Below are positions 62,301-64,000 of a stretch of 64,000 bases of DNA, piece by piece. The position numbers and the translations under genes are program-made. Where the stretch lies: assembly GCA_000499405.2 (NCBI GenBank), contig HG738137.1, positions 25,413,843-25,477,842 on the forward strand. Direction: 5' to 3'. Each line of letters begins with the position of its first letter. Position 1 is the stretch's first letter. The notes under the pieces are model-generated. The model did not search any database and was not told the origin of the DNA. It was given only the letters and a program-made list of their open reading frames with translations. Source of the DNA: Onchocerca volvulus (Eukaryota > Nematoda > Chromadorea > Rhabditida > Onchocercidae).

Positions 62301-63736
62301 TTGGGAACAAGAAAGCAGAGAAAAATAAACATTATTTTGAAGAAATTTCGATTAATTTTGCTAATAATTTTGCAAAGTCCAGATTTCTGGGGGATTATCG
62401 CGATCTTTGCTCTTGGATTAACGATATGAAAGCAGTGATATCGGCCGATGAGTTGGCGAAAGATGTTGCAGGCGCTGAAGCTTTGCTTGAAAGTCATCAA
62501 GAACATCGGGTTAGTTATTGGCAAGTTATACGTTCAGAATACAACATTTATAAAGATAATATTTTTGAAGAAGTCCACTTCTTTGGTTGCTTATCCACCA
62601 TGTGTTTTAGGGTGAAATTGACGCCAGAGAGGATAGTTTTATGCAAACAGCGGAAGCTGGACAAAGACTTCTGGATGAAGGGATCGAACAGTCTAATGAA
62701 GTTCGGGATAAATTAACACATTTGGCGCAGGAAAAAGCAAGCTTGCTTTCATTATGGGAAGAACGACGAATACTTTACGAACAGTGCATGGATTTGCAAT
62801 TATTTTATCGCGACACTGAACAGGTATGGTGTTTGCTTCGCATTCATTGTTGTTCAGTTGGATTTTAATGCATTTATAAACAAATGATACACTTGAAATA
62901 CTAATCTGTTGCATTAATATTTCAAATATATCATTTGTTGTAGTATTTCCAAAGGATAGAATATAGTTAAAATGAGGACTGTTCGATAAACTGATAATTA
63001 GGGGATACCTAAAAGTACTGTTCGATATACTTGTAAGTATGCGAATATCATTTCGATCATCTAGCAGATTTAATGCTCTTTAAGGATTTTTATGCTGATG
63101 TTGCATATTTATTATCCGTACTGTATAAAAACTTCAATCAATATCAGGTAAAATAATGAACAGATGAGGCATTTTCAGGCTGAAACATGGATGACAAAAC
63201 AAGAAGCATTTTTGTCAAACGATGATTTAGGTGATAGTTTGGATAGCGTTGAGTCGCTAATTAAAAAGCATGAAGATTTTGAGAAATCCTTGGCTGCACA
63301 AGAGGAAAAAATCAATGCGTTGGATGAATTCGCCACGAAATTGATACAGGGGCAGCATTACGCAGCTGATGATGTAGGCCGGCGACGAGCATCGCTTTTG
63401 GATCGTCGAAAACAGCTCATAAAAAAAGTAAAGTTCATAAGTTCATAAATACGCTGAAACCAAAAATTACGATCCATTTTGCATTTTCTATCTATCGCAA
63501 ACTCATAATAAGTTTAATAATCTAAGTCACTTTGAAATAAAGACTAATTTGGATAGTTTCCGAATAGTGCAGTTCATTTAAAATCGACTTTTTTAGGCAT
63601 CAGAACGGCGTCATCAGCTTGAGAATTCTTACCGACTGCAACAATTCGATCGTGATTGTGATGAAATGGTTGGCTGGATAAAGGAGAAATTGAAAACTGC
63701 TAAAGATGATTCATATCTTGATCCTACCAACATCAG
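59393..63736 (+). CDS. spc-1: Alpha-spectrin, 5' part (continues past the window)
   Basis: Alpha-spectrin forms the membrane skeleton with beta-spectrin as antiparallel rods of triple-helical repeats. Eleven exons in the window are 59393-59491, 59956-60144, 60465-60590, 60971-61162, 61257-61441, 61549-61738, 62030-62193, 62383-62509, 62611-62823, 63179-63427 and 63597-63736. Phases agree and give about 624 residues of a protein usually near 2,400. The start is MAQPGASSLPPEP. Spectrin signatures include HYAQFKEFARLKRDRLEEARQ, FKRDADELEIWI, ESFRDPTNLQAK, VNQAADKLIDEGH, RFNRDIDETLAWIGEKDA, CSWINDMKAVISADELAKDVAGAEALLESH, GEIDAREDSF and QFDRDCDEMVGWIKEKL. Sequence from 63737 to 64000 is the next intron. 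The 5' end has two possible acceptors (59337 and 59361) upstream of the start ATG. Confidence 0.96.
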
Positions 63737-64000
63737 GTCTATTGTTTATTATTATATTAAAAATGTCCAACTAGCATATTAAACGATCAATGCAGCTGCC
63801 AAGCTTCTCAGTTTCTTCGATCTCTGTTCAACTATTGCTGTCAACTATTCATTGCAACTTTCCTTAGTAACTATTTACAAAAAATAATGTTAGTTTAGGA
63901 TTTGCTTTCTTCGTACATATGTACCTGTATTATTATAATTAGAATATGTATATATAAACATTTCATTAACACGAAGTTTATCAGATCCAGTCCTTTAATC
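63737..64000 (+). other. Partial alpha-spectrin intron at the window edge
   Basis: This follows a GTCTAT donor after the last exon in view. It is AT-rich with no exon signal. The rest of the gene lies beyond the window. Confidence 0.7.

Overview
This window is nuclear DNA of a nematode, most likely a filarial parasite (Onchocercidae). It is AT-rich, with compact multi-exon genes, short GT-AG introns whose acceptors end in a pyrimidine run plus CAG or TAG, and acceptor-like sites just 5' of most start codons that fit spliced-leader trans-splicing. A decayed piece of what looks like a Wolbachia DNA polymerase I gene lies in one intron, which fits a present or past Wolbachia host lineage. The species cannot be named from sequence alone. 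I saw no rRNA, tRNA or CRISPR features.

Layout. 0.1-2.8 kb (+): a broken choline/carnitine acyltransferase gene, with stops, a frameshift and the catalytic His lost. 3.4-8.9 kb: a diverged duplicated block; the second copy is split by an intact divergent alpha-tubulin gene (-), and the first copy lacks the tubulin. 9.9-21.0 kb (+): a complete Raptor (daf-15) gene of about 29 coding exons, with the bacterial polA relic in one intron, a partially duplicated exon and a tandem 3' splice site. 22.7-25.5 kb (+): ERAL1 mitochondrial GTPase. 26.5-28.4 kb (-): TMEM65-like inner-membrane protein. 28.5 kb: a 28-bp minisatellite. 30.4-34.2 kb (-): FAM98 homologue. 36.5-39.0 kb (-): two tandem ZNF706-like small zinc-finger genes. 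40.9-42.3 kb (-): mitochondrial ribosomal protein L12. 43.4-46.1 kb: a repeat element of about 2.7 kb with inverted termini and terminal hairpins. 46.5 kb: another minisatellite. 48.1-49.8 kb (+): rps-5. 50.8-53.2 kb (+): SEPSECS. 54.0-54.4 kb (-): TMEM256/DUF423. 54.4-59.4 kb: non-coding DNA with minisatellites and microsatellites. 59.4 kb to the end (+): the 5' part of alpha-spectrin (spc-1), cut by the window edge.

The genes are mostly housekeeping and do not form one pathway. Three concern mitochondria (ERAL1, MRPL12, TMEM65), two translation (rps-5, SEPSECS), two the cytoskeleton (alpha-tubulin, alpha-spectrin) and one nutrient signalling (Raptor/TORC1). No new multi-gene system is evident. 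The most interesting signals are the bacterial polA relic inside Raptor, the occupied/empty arrangement around alpha-tubulin, the Raptor splice-site duplications, and the inverted-terminus element at 43-46 kb. All exon coordinates were read by eye from splice signals and protein family knowledge.
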